Position numbers and translations under genes: made by a program
Source of the DNA: Hyphobacterium indicum
GTDB taxonomy: Bacteria; Pseudomonadota; Alphaproteobacteria; Caulobacterales; Maricaulaceae
DNA length: 64,000 nt
Direction: 5' to 3'
Assembly: GCF_003129605.1 (NCBI RefSeq)
Contig: NZ_QBDX01000004.1
Span: 248,001-312,000 of the forward strand
Shown: one piece after another, positions 53,640-62,578 of the stretch
Position numbering within the stretch: position 1 is the first letter of the stretch
Layout of the letters: each line of letters starts with the position of its first letter
The notes under the pieces: model-generated
What the model saw: only the letters and a program-made list of their open reading frames with translations
What the model was told of the DNA's origin: nothing
The model's database searches: none

Positions 53640-54416
53640 TCAGTTGGCCTTGGGGGCCGCTGCCTGCTGCCGGCGGATTGCCTTGTTCAGGATACGGTCC
53701 CACCGGTTGAGCGAGATCAGATGCGCATAAATTGCCGGCAGGAAGCCTTCATCCCGCAGCTTCAGATAGACGTCAGTTGGCAGCGCGTTCAGCTTCTTCT
53801 CCGAAATACCGAAATACTCGGCCACCTTCTTGCTCTCGCCCGACGCATTGTCGTTGAGCGTGACATCCTTCGGTTCGAACAGGTCGAGATCCAGCATGCG
53901 CTGGACAAACATTTCCGTTGACCGTGCATCAGCATCAAACGCGCTGACGAAATCGATCGCCTGCTGCAAGGCCTGGGTTGGCTCGCCATTCTCGTCGAAG
54001 AAAGGCAATTGGGCGTTCTCACCAATACCGTCAGCTTCGATGTCGATGCAGACCGTTGACGGCTGATCCGGACCATTGGAGGCACTGACGAATGGATAGC
54101 GGCGGGCAAAGGCCGGCAACATCGTATCCTGCTCGTAGTTCCCATCGGCATCGACGAAGAGATTTTCACCCCGGTTCAGTCCCATCACCACGACCGGCAA
54201 ACGTTTCTCGCCAAGAAAGATGACCGGAAAGAAACCGGCATATTGCGAGAACTCGCCGACGATGGCCGGAAGAAAATGTGCATCCTTCAGGAAGGCAAAC
54301 GGCTCTTTCGGCGGTGACATGCCGAATTTGCGGTGCTTTTCCTTGTTCAGGGGCTCCGGCTTTTTGTACAGGGGAACCTGTCCGGAAAGCGGTTGGTTGG
54401 CAGGGGCGTCAGCCAT
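53640..54416 (-). CDS. SapC-family protein
   Basis: A 258-residue SapC-family protein (PF07277 type): LNKEKHRKFGMSPPKEPFAFLKDAHFLPAIVGEFSQ at the start, VVMGLNRGENLFVDADGNY, and VYLKLRDEGFLPAIYAHLISLNRWDRI at the end. SapC was named after an S-layer-associated protein in Campylobacter; in alphaproteobacteria a role is not established. No signal peptide is seen. Monocistronic, as terminators lie on both sides. Confidence 0.85.
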   Translation of the reverse strand: MADAPANQPLSGQVPLYKKPEPLNKEKHRKFGMSPPKEPFAFLKDAHFLPAIVGEFSQYAGFFPVIFLGEKRLPVVVMGLNRGENLFVDADGNYEQDTMLPAFARRYPFVSASNGPDQPSTVCIDIEADGIGENAQLPFFDENGEPTQALQQAIDFVSAFDADARSTEMFVQRMLDLDLFEPKDVTLNDNASGESKKVAEYFGISEKKLNALPTDVYLKLRDEGFLPAIYAHLISLNRWDRILNKAIRRQQAAAPKAN

Positions 54417-54496
54417 GGCGTCGTCCTTTGGGTTTCAAGATTTGGGGCTAGATAGCGAATTGAAGCGCATATCACAACGGAGAGCGTCACCCAGAC

Positions 54497-54532
54497 GTTA
54501 AATGGCCGTCCGGCGGACTGCCGAACGGCCAT
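54497..54532 (-). terminator. Terminator-like hairpin after ompW
   Basis: On the minus strand ATGGCCGT pairs with ACGGCCAT over a 15-base loop that can itself pair, followed by TTTAACG. It lies 24 bases after the ompW-like stop. The T-run is short, so efficiency is uncertain. Confidence 0.7.
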
Positions 54533-54555
54533 CAGGTGTGACATTTCGAAAACGG

Positions 54556-55176
54556 CTAGAAACGGCGGCCAATGCCGATCCCGAAGACCCACGGGTCAAT
54601 ATCAACATCCGCCGTGATCGCATTGTTGATGGTCACATCGGTATTGATATCGATGTATTTGACGTCAACATTGAAAAACCAGTTTTCGTTGACATCGAAG
54701 TCGATACCGCCCTGCAATGCGAGACCAAAGCTGTTGTCATAATTGATAGATGTCGCAATGCCACCGGCCGGAAGGTCTTCGTTGAAAAAGACCGTGTAGT
54801 TGATCCCGGCCCCAACATACGGGTGGATCGTGCCTTCAGGCAGGAAATGGTACTGCAATGTCAGCGTGGGCGGCAGAAGCGTGACGTCGCCCAGATCCAC
54901 ATTCCCGGCGGCCGTTCCCACGGCCATGACGTCATGTGGCGTAACGCCGAGGATGAGTTCAGCGGCGATCCGGTCAGTAAAAAAGTACGAAATGTCCAGT
55001 TCCGGAACGAAGCTGGTATCGATATCAACATCACCGCCAATCGGATTGATGGTTGCGCTTTCATTCGGTGAAACGTTCAGCAAGCGCCCGCGAATGAGCC
55101 AGTCGCCCTGATCCGCAAACGATGCTCCGCTGCCGAGCACGCTGGCAATGGCTGCGGCGAATAATGTCGATTTCAT
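54556..55176 (-). CDS. OmpW-family outer membrane protein
   Basis: A 206-residue protein with a signal peptide (MKSTLFAAAIASVLGSGASF) and an eight-stranded barrel of the OmpW family: DWLIRGRLLNVSPNESATI, ELDISYFFTDRIAAELILGVTPHDV, PTLTLQYHFLPEGTIHPYVGAGINY and a terminal FGIGIGRRF, ending in Phe as outer-membrane barrels do. OmpW proteins form small hydrophobic channels. RBS taggggg. Confidence 0.9.
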   Translation of the reverse strand: MKSTLFAAAIASVLGSGASFADQGDWLIRGRLLNVSPNESATINPIGGDVDIDTSFVPELDISYFFTDRIAAELILGVTPHDVMAVGTAAGNVDLGDVTLLPPTLTLQYHFLPEGTIHPYVGAGINYTVFFNEDLPAGGIATSINYDNSFGLALQGGIDFDVNENWFFNVDVKYIDINTDVTINNAITADVDIDPWVFGIGIGRRF

Positions 55177-55278
55177 GGGAACCCCCTATGTCCACAATTG
55201 ATATGTGGAATTTAGGGGGCGCCGCATGACTTGGGCAGTGTACGAAACGCCGCGCGGCAGCCTGCCGCACTTCCCATT

Positions 55279-57429
55279 CTAGAAGGCCACTGACAGGGCC
55301 GCACGGAAATTCCTTCCCGGCAACGGCAGCAGGTCTTTCAGGAAGCTGGTATGCAGCCGCGCTTCCTCGTCCGTCAGATTTCGGGCTTCCAGAATCAGCC
55401 GGACATCGCGGTCCTGTACCGGCCGCAAAACGAGTTGGGCATTCACCAGCGTATAGCTGTCGGTGGGCAGCTCGAAACTGGTAATGTTATCCTGTTCGGA
55501 AGACCAGAGCACTTCAAGATGGGCCGTCGCAATGTCGCGTTCCGCTTCAATCATGGCCGACAGGCCGAGCGGCGGAATACGCGGTAGGTTGCCGCCATTA
55601 TCGAGTTCGCCACGGACATATTCCGCTGTCACTTCCCCCCGGAAGTCCCAGCCCGAAGCGGAACCGATTTCGCGCTCCACACGGGCTTCGAATCCCCACA
55701 GGGACGCATCCTGCTGCGCATACTCAAAAACCGGCAATTCATCCTGTTCTGCACCTGTTGGGAACAACCCGATAAAGCCGTTATAATCAGCGAAGAACAC
55801 AGCGCCCTCGGCAGACCAGTTGCTCCGGTCGAGCCGGGCCGTGAAGTCAATGGACGTTGCGAGTTCCGGCGAGAGATTGGCATCGCCGATTTCAAAGGCC
55901 TGGGTCGCAAGGTGAGCGCCATTGGCAAACAACTCGACATCCGTCGGTGCGCGTTCGGACAGGGCGCCTGTCACAGCCAGGAAAACGTCCGGCTGGGGCC
56001 GGAAGAAGACCGCTGCGGATCCGCTGGCAGTGTTGAAGGATCGGGATACCGCTGCGGTATCGACATCGCGGGTTTCAACCCTCAAGCCACCTTCAAGGCC
56101 CCAGTCACCCGCATCATAACGCTCGACGATGAAAACTCCGGTATCAGCCGTTGTCACAGGAACGATGTAGGCCTCGGCCCCGAAGGCAGCGAAATCCCGG
56201 CTGAAGGACTGTATACCGAACGCGCCTTCAACATCACCAAAGGGACGGTGGCGCAGTTCCAACCGCCCTTCCCAGCCTTCATTCGTGAAGGTCGTCGAAA
56301 TTTCATCGCCTTCGATTTCGCTGTGCCGGTAATCACCTGTTCCAAGCGAGAATCTCACACGCTCGATAGGCGCGCCATCGAAACGGATATCACCGCGCGC
56401 ATCCCAGCGATTCTGCGTCATCACAAGTCGAGCATCGCCCTCCTCGCCATGCGCATCATCGTGATCATCGTCTTCAGCGAATGCGATCAGGGACGGGCCG
56501 TCATCATGATCGTCGCCGTGATCACCCTCTTCCTCATGCCCGTGGGCATGACCGGGAAGACCATAGGCGCTGTCACTGGTGCGGTAGGACACACCAACAA
56601 AACCCCAGTCAGACACGAATGACACGCCAACCGAACCACTGGTGAATGCGAGATCGGTATTCGGAACAAACCCGAAGGCCTCTTCTTCCTCAAGGCCGTG
56701 CGCATCTTCTTCCGCAAGAGCAACACGTGGCTGGCCATGATCATCATGGTCATCATGTTCTTCGGCCTCCAGAGCCCGCTGGCGCGCAGACTCGGCAAAA
56801 CCGGGTATGTCGTAATTCTCTGAAGCCCGATCCAGCCCTTCGACATGGAAGACGAAATTTCCTGCCGAAAAACGGCTCCGGCCGGCAAATTGATAACCTT
56901 CGTCAACGCTCGTCATGCCTGCATAGAAGCGCCCTTCGACGCCACCATCAGGCAGCCGTTCCGGAATGCGGCCATCGATCACATTCACCACGCCGCCAAT
57001 CGCGCCGCCGCCATAGGCGATTGCCGCTGGCCCCCGCAGGATCTCGACCCGTTCGGCTTCCAGTGCTTCTGATGAAACAGCATGGTCAGGGCTGGCGGTC
57101 GAGGCATCGACGAGGCCGACTCCATTAACCAGCACTCTCACCCGGTCAGCCCCCAGTCCGCGCAAAACAGGGCGGCTGGAAGCCGGACCGAAATAGGTCG
57201 TGGTAACACCCGGCTCGTGCGCAATCGTATCCGCCAGACTGCCGGACAGGTTTTCCTCGATATGATCCGCTGTCAGGATGGTGGCAGACCCAACTATTTC
57301 ATCCGCCAGCACCTGCAAGGGTGATGACGTCACGATAATGCGGTCGACCACCGGTTCTTCCGTACTTTGCGCCATGACTGGAGCACCTAGCAGCGCAGCA
57401 ACACACACACCATATTTCATCGGGGACAT
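55279..57429 (-). CDS. znuD: ZnuD-like TonB-dependent zinc receptor
   Basis: A 716-residue TonB-dependent receptor: signal peptide, plug domain (VVDRIIVTSSPLQVLADEI, GLGADRVRVLVNGVGLVD), and a barrel ending in FRAALSVAF. Two His/Asp/Glu-rich loops (EEHDDHDDHG and HAHGHEEEGDHGDDHDDG; about 240-255 and 330-350) are typical of zinc receptors. It imports zinc across the outer membrane using TonB/ExbBD. Divergent from the zur gene, with a candidate Zur operator between them. Confidence 0.88.
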   Translation of the reverse strand: MSPMKYGVCVAALLGAPVMAQSTEEPVVDRIIVTSSPLQVLADEIVGSATILTADHIEENLSGSLADTIAHEPGVTTTYFGPASSRPVLRGLGADRVRVLVNGVGLVDASTASPDHAVSSEALEAERVEILRGPAAIAYGGGAIGGVVNVIDGRIPERLPDGGVEGRFYAGMTSVDEGYQFAGRSRFSAGNFVFHVEGLDRASENYDIPGFAESARQRALEAEEHDDHDDHGQPRVALAEEDAHGLEEEEAFGFVPNTDLAFTSGSVGVSFVSDWGFVGVSYRTSDSAYGLPGHAHGHEEEGDHGDDHDDGPSLIAFAEDDDHDDAHGEEGDARLVMTQNRWDARGDIRFDGAPIERVRFSLGTGDYRHSEIEGDEISTTFTNEGWEGRLELRHRPFGDVEGAFGIQSFSRDFAAFGAEAYIVPVTTADTGVFIVERYDAGDWGLEGGLRVETRDVDTAAVSRSFNTASGSAAVFFRPQPDVFLAVTGALSERAPTDVELFANGAHLATQAFEIGDANLSPELATSIDFTARLDRSNWSAEGAVFFADYNGFIGLFPTGAEQDELPVFEYAQQDASLWGFEARVEREIGSASGWDFRGEVTAEYVRGELDNGGNLPRIPPLGLSAMIEAERDIATAHLEVLWSSEQDNITSFELPTDSYTLVNAQLVLRPVQDRDVRLILEARNLTDEEARLHTSFLKDLLPLPGRNFRAALSVAF

Positions 57430-57456
57430 GATTGACCTCTCGAAAATCTGCGCATG

Positions 57457-57472
57457 TGATATTATAACATAA
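57457..57472. promoter_or_regulatory. Candidate Zur operator between znuD and zur
   Basis: TGATATTATAACATAA is an imperfect palindrome (12 of 16 positions agree with its reverse complement), A/T-rich and close to Zur-box forms. It lies 28 bases from the znuD start and about 60 bases from the zur start, where it could repress both. Assigned from position and form only. Confidence 0.55.
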
Positions 57473-57532
57473 CGTAGACAGCAAGCATCAGGGCTCGATT
57501 TTCGCAGCCCGATTGGATTAAATCTTCGCAAG

Positions 57533-57961
57533 ATGGCTCATAGTGATTCTGTAACCACCGCCCTGCAGCACGCAGAGACGCATTGCGCCGAACGCGGGAT
57601 GCGCATGACTCCGCTGCGCAGGAACGTTCTCGCCCTGCTTGTCCGGGCGGGAGAGCCGATCAAGGCCTACGATCTTCTTGACCAGATGCGGTCGGAAGAT
57701 GGGTCTGCCAAGCCGCCAACAGTTTACCGTTCACTGGATTTCCTGATGGACGTCGGGCTGGCCCACAAGGTGGAAGCCCTCAATGCCTACATTGCTTGCG
57801 CTCATTGTCACGACAAGGGTGGTGCAGAGCTCTATATCTGCGGCAAATGTGGCTCGGTCGACGAGCGGCATGGTGCGCCCGAGCCGCGGAATGCGCCGGA
57901 CGGATTTGAAACCGAGCGCTCCGTTGTGGAGCATTACGGTCTCTGCGCGAAATGCCGTTAG
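57533..57961 (+). CDS. zur: Zinc uptake regulator (Fur family)
   Basis: A 142-residue Fur-family protein: winged helix MTPLRRNVLALLVRAGEPIKAYDLLD with PPTVYRSLDFLMDVGLAHKVE, the metal site CAHCHDKGGAELYICGKCG (two CxxC pairs for structural zinc) and HYGLCAKCR at the end. The HCHD segment and Cys layout match Zur, and the divergent zinc receptor gene supports zinc. It would repress zinc uptake when zinc is plentiful. Confidence 0.85.
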   Translation: MAHSDSVTTALQHAETHCAERGMRMTPLRRNVLALLVRAGEPIKAYDLLDQMRSEDGSAKPPTVYRSLDFLMDVGLAHKVEALNAYIACAHCHDKGGAELYICGKCGSVDERHGAPEPRNAPDGFETERSVVEHYGLCAKCR

Positions 57962-57979
57962 CGGCATCGGGAGTCAGAT

Positions 57980-58897
57980 ATGATTGAGCTCTGGCGGGGC
58001 TGCGCCAACGCCTGGGAATGCGATGAGCTCGGCCATCTCAACGTCCGCTTCTATCTGGCAAAAGCCTGGGAAGCGGTCGGTGATCTGGCAGACCGGGTTG
58101 GCATGCCGGGCGCATTCGGGCCGGGAAACGTCGCAACATTGCTGCCGGGTGAAATTGTCATCCGTTATCTGGGCGAGATCCGCCCCGGGACCCCGCTGGT
58201 GATCGAAGGCGCTGTCATCGGCGTCAAATCGAAAACCGCTGGCATTTGCCTGGTCGTCCGCAATGCGGCATCTGGAAAAATGGCCGCCATCTTCCGTATC
58301 ACGCTGCGCCATTGCGTTGCGGGCCGCCGCAAGAGTTTTGAATGGCCCGAACGTATCCGGCAAAAACTCGAATCGTTGAAAAGCGCGCTTCCGGAGGAGG
58401 CAAGGCCCCGCAGCCTTTCGTCGGCACCCCCACGAAAAGGCATTCGCCTACAGCATGCAGATGCGCTGAGCCTGGCCGAGATCGGACGCGGCCGCATCAA
58501 TCCGGAAGATTGCGGCCCCTTCGGGCAATTGATGCCGGAACACTTGCAGGGCAAGATTTCAAACTCGGCCGCCAATTTTTCCGAAGCCTTTCCCGAACAA
58601 TCTGCGGCCCATGCGTCGGGCAATATCCGCATCGGCGGCGCACTTCTCGAAGGCCGTATTTGCGTACGCCGCTGGCCGACGATCGGCGACGGCTATGTCA
58701 TTCGCTCGGGCGTGCAATCCGCGGATCGCAATGTGCGGAGCATCGTTCACTGGGTATTTGACCGCCGCGGGCGCTTGCTTTGGTCAATGCAGGGTGTCGC
58801 AGCCATTATGGATCTTACGGAACGCAAGCTGGTCAAGGCTGATGACGAAACGCTGGCCGCGCTTCAATCGGTTTGCAAACCGGAACTGACTGTTTAG
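57980..58897 (+). CDS. Acyl-CoA thioesterase-like double-hotdog protein
   Basis: A 305-residue protein with an N-terminal hotdog domain carrying the 4-hydroxybenzoyl-CoA thioesterase-type motif DELGHLNVRFYLAKAWEA (Asp and His/Asn; about 15-33) and a second, more divergent domain after about residue 145. Probably hydrolyses an acyl-CoA or acyl-ACP. It starts 18 bases after zur and may be co-transcribed, although a functional link to zinc is not evident. Its 3' end overlaps the convergent TPR gene by four bases. Confidence 0.75.
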   Translation: MIELWRGCANAWECDELGHLNVRFYLAKAWEAVGDLADRVGMPGAFGPGNVATLLPGEIVIRYLGEIRPGTPLVIEGAVIGVKSKTAGICLVVRNAASGKMAAIFRITLRHCVAGRRKSFEWPERIRQKLESLKSALPEEARPRSLSSAPPRKGIRLQHADALSLAEIGRGRINPEDCGPFGQLMPEHLQGKISNSAANFSEAFPEQSAAHASGNIRIGGALLEGRICVRRWPTIGDGYVIRSGVQSADRNVRSIVHWVFDRRGRLLWSMQGVAAIMDLTERKLVKADDETLAALQSVCKPELTV

Positions 58898-59727
58898 TCC
58901 TCAAGGTCCCGGGCGCGCGCCCGGGCAGCGATAGCCTGTCCATCCGTTGCAGCAACATTGGCAGCCTGTTCGTAGAGGGCGCGGGCCGCATCAACATCTC
59001 CCTGCGCCGCATGGGCTTCGGCCAGTGCGATAACGGCGTCAAAGCGCCCCGGCTCGAACGCGATCACCCGTTCCAGAAGGATGGTGGCTTCATCAGCCTG
59101 CCCGGCATCCAGCAAACATTCGGCGTGGCGGGTCAACGCATCAATATCCCATGGATCGGTTTCAACGGCAGACGCTGCCTGAGTGCAAGGATCGGCCGCC
59201 AGTGATGTGCCTGATGCCGCTGCTGTACCAATGGTTTCAGCCGGCCGCTCCACAGAATCCGTCGGCGCGCCCTCTGGCAAGGCGTTGGCACTGGTCACAC
59301 CCCCTGCAGGGGCTTCGGACATATCTGCCAGCACCGTATCGGCTGTATCTTCCCAGCCTCCTTCGGCGCTTATGGAATGCCAACTCAGCCGGTAACCGCT
59401 TTCTGTCGGCAGGATTTCGAGCCCGTCAGCGCCAGCCGGCAACTCAATGCGGATCAGTTGTCCGGTTTCGGACGGCACGGCTTCAATGGCCCGGATCCAC
59501 TGCCCGCCGGCCGCTTCTATGCGGCGCGAACCTGCTCGCTGACCGGCAAGCTCCAGTTCGATCGAGCGGCCATTGATCCGTGAGGACAACAATTCCGGCG
59601 CATCATCAAAGCCGATGAAAATGGCCGCCTGTCCGCTCGAATCCAGCTCGCGCAAATCAGTGATATCCGCGGCCGCAACAGCAGAAAAAACAAGCCCTGA
59701 CAGGCAGGAAAAGAAGAAGCGCTGCAT
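58894..59727 (-). CDS. Secreted TPR-containing protein
   Basis: A 277-residue protein with a signal peptide (MQRFFFSCLSGLVFSAVAAA), a beta-rich N-terminal domain (about 25-125), a Thr/Glu-rich linker, and tetratricopeptide repeats in the last 90 residues (AEWLLDAGQADEATILLERV-like LLDAGQADEATILLERVIAF and AHAAQGDVDAARALYEQA). TPRs mediate protein contacts in envelope assemblies. Function unknown. Confidence 0.7.
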   Translation of the reverse strand: MQRFFFSCLSGLVFSAVAAADITDLRELDSSGQAAIFIGFDDAPELLSSRINGRSIELELAGQRAGSRRIEAAGGQWIRAIEAVPSETGQLIRIELPAGADGLEILPTESGYRLSWHSISAEGGWEDTADTVLADMSEAPAGGVTSANALPEGAPTDSVERPAETIGTAAASGTSLAADPCTQAASAVETDPWDIDALTRHAECLLDAGQADEATILLERVIAFEPGRFDAVIALAEAHAAQGDVDAARALYEQAANVAATDGQAIAARARARDLED

Positions 59728-59762
59728 GCTATTCCAACTGGGCCGCGCCGGTTAAGGAATGC

Positions 59763-60572
59763 CTAACTGACCGGCGCGCGCGGACCTGCGCAGGAATCAT
59801 ATCCGAAAGCCCCGATCAGCGTGCCATCAGCTTCCCTTACGGTTTCATAGACATAACAGGCATCCCCGCGCGCGGGCATTTCCGAGCGGACGAAAATCGG
59901 ATCGGCTTCGCCCAACCGGACATCGACAGCGGTGAGCGGAACAACCGCATTCACGCGCGCATCATTCACCGTGATGCATTCCCAGCGATTGCCGGCGGAA
60001 TCGGCCATCCGGACCGCCGTTCCGCTGGCGGTGGAATAGGCGAAAGTGACATGGTCAGCCTGATGCCGGAGCTCGGCCATGCACAGATCAATGGCTGGCA
60101 TCCAGTCGGCCAGATAGTTCGACCACCGGTCATTGGCTGCCCGCTCTGACGCACAGCCACGATACCGCTCGCCCCCGATAACCAGCGTGGCAAAATAGGA
60201 TTGATCACCCTCGCCGCAGGGTCCGGCCTGCAACATCACGAACACGTCGCGGCCATCCTCTGACCGGCCGCTGAAACGCCGGACGCCTTCATTGAGATAG
60301 GGCTCTTCCATGTCCAGCGCAGCCGCGATCTCGCTACCATTTCCCGAAAAGGTGAAATCGACATCTATGGATTGCGCGGTGGCCTCATAGATCATGGCAC
60401 CATTCCAGCCCGCATCGCTGCGCATCTCATAGCCGAAATGGCGGTCCGGAAGTTCGGCCGAGCGCTGCGGCTCATAGTCGAAAGCATTGCTGGCCAGATC
60501 GCCGCCCGGACTGGTCGTGGCACAGGCCGTCAGGCCCGCAGCGGCAATAAGTATCGTCAAAATCCGTTTCAT
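59763..60572 (-). CDS. Lipoprotein of unknown function
   Basis: A 269-residue lipoprotein with lipobox LTAC (Cys17) and a mature region with four Cys (GPCGEGD, RGCASE, DLCMAEL, DACYVYE) that may form disulfides. No family recognised. The start at the MKRILTILIAAAG ATG (RBS ggggggt) is clear; upstream frame is unsupported. It lies 65 bases downstream of the LysR gene on the same strand. Confidence 0.6.
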   Translation of the reverse strand: MKRILTILIAAAGLTACATTSPGGDLASNAFDYEPQRSAELPDRHFGYEMRSDAGWNGAMIYEATAQSIDVDFTFSGNGSEIAAALDMEEPYLNEGVRRFSGRSEDGRDVFVMLQAGPCGEGDQSYFATLVIGGERYRGCASERAANDRWSNYLADWMPAIDLCMAELRHQADHVTFAYSTASGTAVRMADSAGNRWECITVNDARVNAVVPLTAVDVRLGEADPIFVRSEMPARGDACYVYETVREADGTLIGAFGYDSCAGPRAPVS

Positions 60573-60637
60573 GAAGCACCCCCCGCGCATATTCCAGATA
60601 GTGCAGCCATGGTGCCATAAAATCTGCCGCCATGCAC

Positions 60638-61528
60638 CTAGAGACCATCCTTGAAGCGTTCCGCCAGATGGTCGACGAACAGCCTTACCCGCTGGGCCAG
60701 ATAACGGTTGGACGGAAATACCGCCCACAGATCACGATGATCCGGCGACCAGTCCGGCAGGACCGGCACCACACGCCCGTCTGCCAGCGCCTGCCGCGCC
60801 GACCAGCTCGGGCTGCAGGCTATGCCCAGCCCCTGCGCCGCCGCTTCAATCGCAGCCGTGGCCCCGTTCAGCGTGATGCGGCCATTGACCTTGGCCTCGA
60901 TGGTCTCTCCGTCCTTCGTGAATTTCCACAATTGGGCGGCTGGCTTGTTGCGGTCGATAATGCAGTCCAGCGCGCTCAGATCGGCCGGCGAATTCAACGG
61001 ACCGGCTTTTTCCAGAAACGCAGGCGACGCCACCAGCGACATGCAGGCGGGAGCCAGCTTGCGGGCGATCAGGCTGGAATCGGTCAACTGACCGATCCGG
61101 ACCGCCAGATCGAACCCTTCATCGACGAGGTCGACCATACGGTCAGCCATCGACAGGCGGACATCCACACCGGGCCATTTCCGCATGTAATCGGCCACCA
61201 CCGGCATCAGGATCCGGGCACCGAAATCCACCGGCGCGGAAATCCGCAACACCCCCACCGGGGCCGCACCTTCCTCGGCAAACCCGTCCTCGATCAATTC
61301 GAATTCCGAAAGCCACGGCCGGATCCGTTCCAGCAATGCCTCGCCGGCATCGGTCAGCCTTACGGACCGCGTTGTGCGTTCCAGAAGCCGCGCCTGCAGG
61401 CGGGTTTCCAGCGCGGTGATCTGCTTGGACGCCGCTCCGGGGGTCATCCCCTCTTTTTCAGCAGCCTTGGTAAAACTGCCGAGCTCGGCGACGGACACAA
61501 ACAGGCGGAGCGTATCGATGCGGTCCAT
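60638..61528 (-). CDS. LysR-family transcriptional regulator
   Basis: A 296-residue LTTR: N-terminal HTH with LRLFVSVAELGSFTKAAEKEGMTPGAASKQITALETRL (about 6-43), and a C-terminal substrate-binding domain with GVLRISAPVDFGARILMPVVADY. The subgroup resembles CrgA-type regulators. It lies nine bases after the methyltransferase stop on the same strand, so the two are probably one transcript. Effector and targets unknown. Confidence 0.9.
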   Translation of the reverse strand: MDRIDTLRLFVSVAELGSFTKAAEKEGMTPGAASKQITALETRLQARLLERTTRSVRLTDAGEALLERIRPWLSEFELIEDGFAEEGAAPVGVLRISAPVDFGARILMPVVADYMRKWPGVDVRLSMADRMVDLVDEGFDLAVRIGQLTDSSLIARKLAPACMSLVASPAFLEKAGPLNSPADLSALDCIIDRNKPAAQLWKFTKDGETIEAKVNGRITLNGATAAIEAAAQGLGIACSPSWSARQALADGRVVPVLPDWSPDHRDLWAVFPSNRYLAQRVRLFVDHLAERFKDGL

Positions 61529-61537
61529 TTTGCCAGC

Positions 61538-62377
61538 CTAGCCTTCGTCTTTCCGCCGGGCGATGACCTCGATCACCATGGGCGTGGTCAGAACGCTGTC
61601 CGGATCCGCCGCGCGTTCCTGCATGATGGTATGGAATCGTTCCGCATCTTCCGCGCTCAGAAAGCCCAGCTCCACCAGGCGGTCGATGCCGTCGGATTTG
61701 AGCCAGCCGACCGGCCATTCCCAGACCAGCTCGCCCGGCCGCGTGGTGAAAATGTGCGGCGTCATGAATTCCGTGGTCCAGCCAACCCGGCGGCACAGGG
61801 CCGGAAGCTGCTTGGCGATATTCGGCTCGCCGCCAAAGGCGCGCCAGCTCTTCTTGACCGCCGCGATGAAGCGGTCCTGGACCGGATCGGCGGGGAAAAA
61901 TCCGAAGGTTTCATAATGGCCGTATTCATGGGCGATGAACCGGCCGCCGGGTTTGAGCGCGGTTTGCAGGCGCTCGAACAGGCCTTGCGGATGGGGAAGG
62001 AAGGACAACACCCAGCGCGACCAGATCATATCCACGCTGTTGTCTGGCAGGACCAGCTGTCCCAGATCGGATTTCACGGTCTCGATATTGATCAGCCCGC
62101 GTTGTTTGGCGCCCGCATTGACGGCATCCAGAAACAGCGCCGACTGATCGACCGCAATCACCTTGCCGGACGGACCGACGAGTTGCGCCAGATCAAAGCT
62201 GGCATGGCCCGGCCCGCAGCCGATATCAAGCACGGTCATGCCCGGTTTCAGCCCGGCCCGCCGCCATCCGGCGAGGGCTCGTTCGCGCCAGATGGCGTGT
62301 TGCTGGCCGAGGCGCAGGATTTCCTGCTGGCTGGCCCCGATGATGTAATCATCTTCCGGGAGGGCGGTCTGGCTCAT
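61538..62377 (-). CDS. SAM-dependent methyltransferase
   Basis: A 279-residue class I methyltransferase: TVLDIGCGPGHASFDLAQLV (motif I, about 60-79), VIAVDQSALFLDAV and SDLGQLVLPDNSVDMIWSRWVLSFL (motifs II/III). RBS gggga and the usual length favour MSQTALPEDDYII as start. The same frame is open up to 62500 and would add 41 residues containing SGLH and IIVVVVG, a signature also seen before the symporter gene. Substrate unknown; related proteins methylate small molecules or quinones. Confidence 0.8.
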   Translation of the reverse strand: MSQTALPEDDYIIGASQQEILRLGQQHAIWRERALAGWRRAGLKPGMTVLDIGCGPGHASFDLAQLVGPSGKVIAVDQSALFLDAVNAGAKQRGLINIETVKSDLGQLVLPDNSVDMIWSRWVLSFLPHPQGLFERLQTALKPGGRFIAHEYGHYETFGFFPADPVQDRFIAAVKKSWRAFGGEPNIAKQLPALCRRVGWTTEFMTPHIFTTRPGELVWEWPVGWLKSDGIDRLVELGFLSAEDAERFHTIMQERAADPDSVLTTPMVIEVIARRKDEG

Positions 62378-62437
62378 CTGCTTATCCCCGCAATGCGGCG
62401 TGAATTGCCACATTTTTCCAGTTTTTGCGTTTTCGAC

Positions 62438-62500
62438 TCCTACTACTACTACAATTATGGCGGTAGCAGCAGGACCGGAATGCAGGCCGGACGGGGACAT
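62438..62500 (-). other. Candidate leader peptide region before the methyltransferase
   Basis: On the minus strand an ATG at 62500 leads into SGLH (62480-62491) and IIVVVVG (62438-62458; ATA ATT then four GTA and GGA). This repeats the peptide signature encoded before the symporter gene near 12.2 kb. Here the frame continues without stop into the methyltransferase. The rest of 62378-62578 holds no other feature I can support. Confidence 0.45.
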
Positions 62501-62578
62501 AATGACGCCAGCGGCGCCAGTCTACCACCCGGAAGATGCGCCGGGGATTACGCCTCCGCGAACCGCAGGTGAAGCGCC

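Noticed and set aside
60632-62572. Open frame of about 646 codons antisense to the LysR and methyltransferase genes
   Set aside because: His/Gln/Arg-rich shadow sequence with no domain, while the opposite strand has clear LTTR and SAM motifs.
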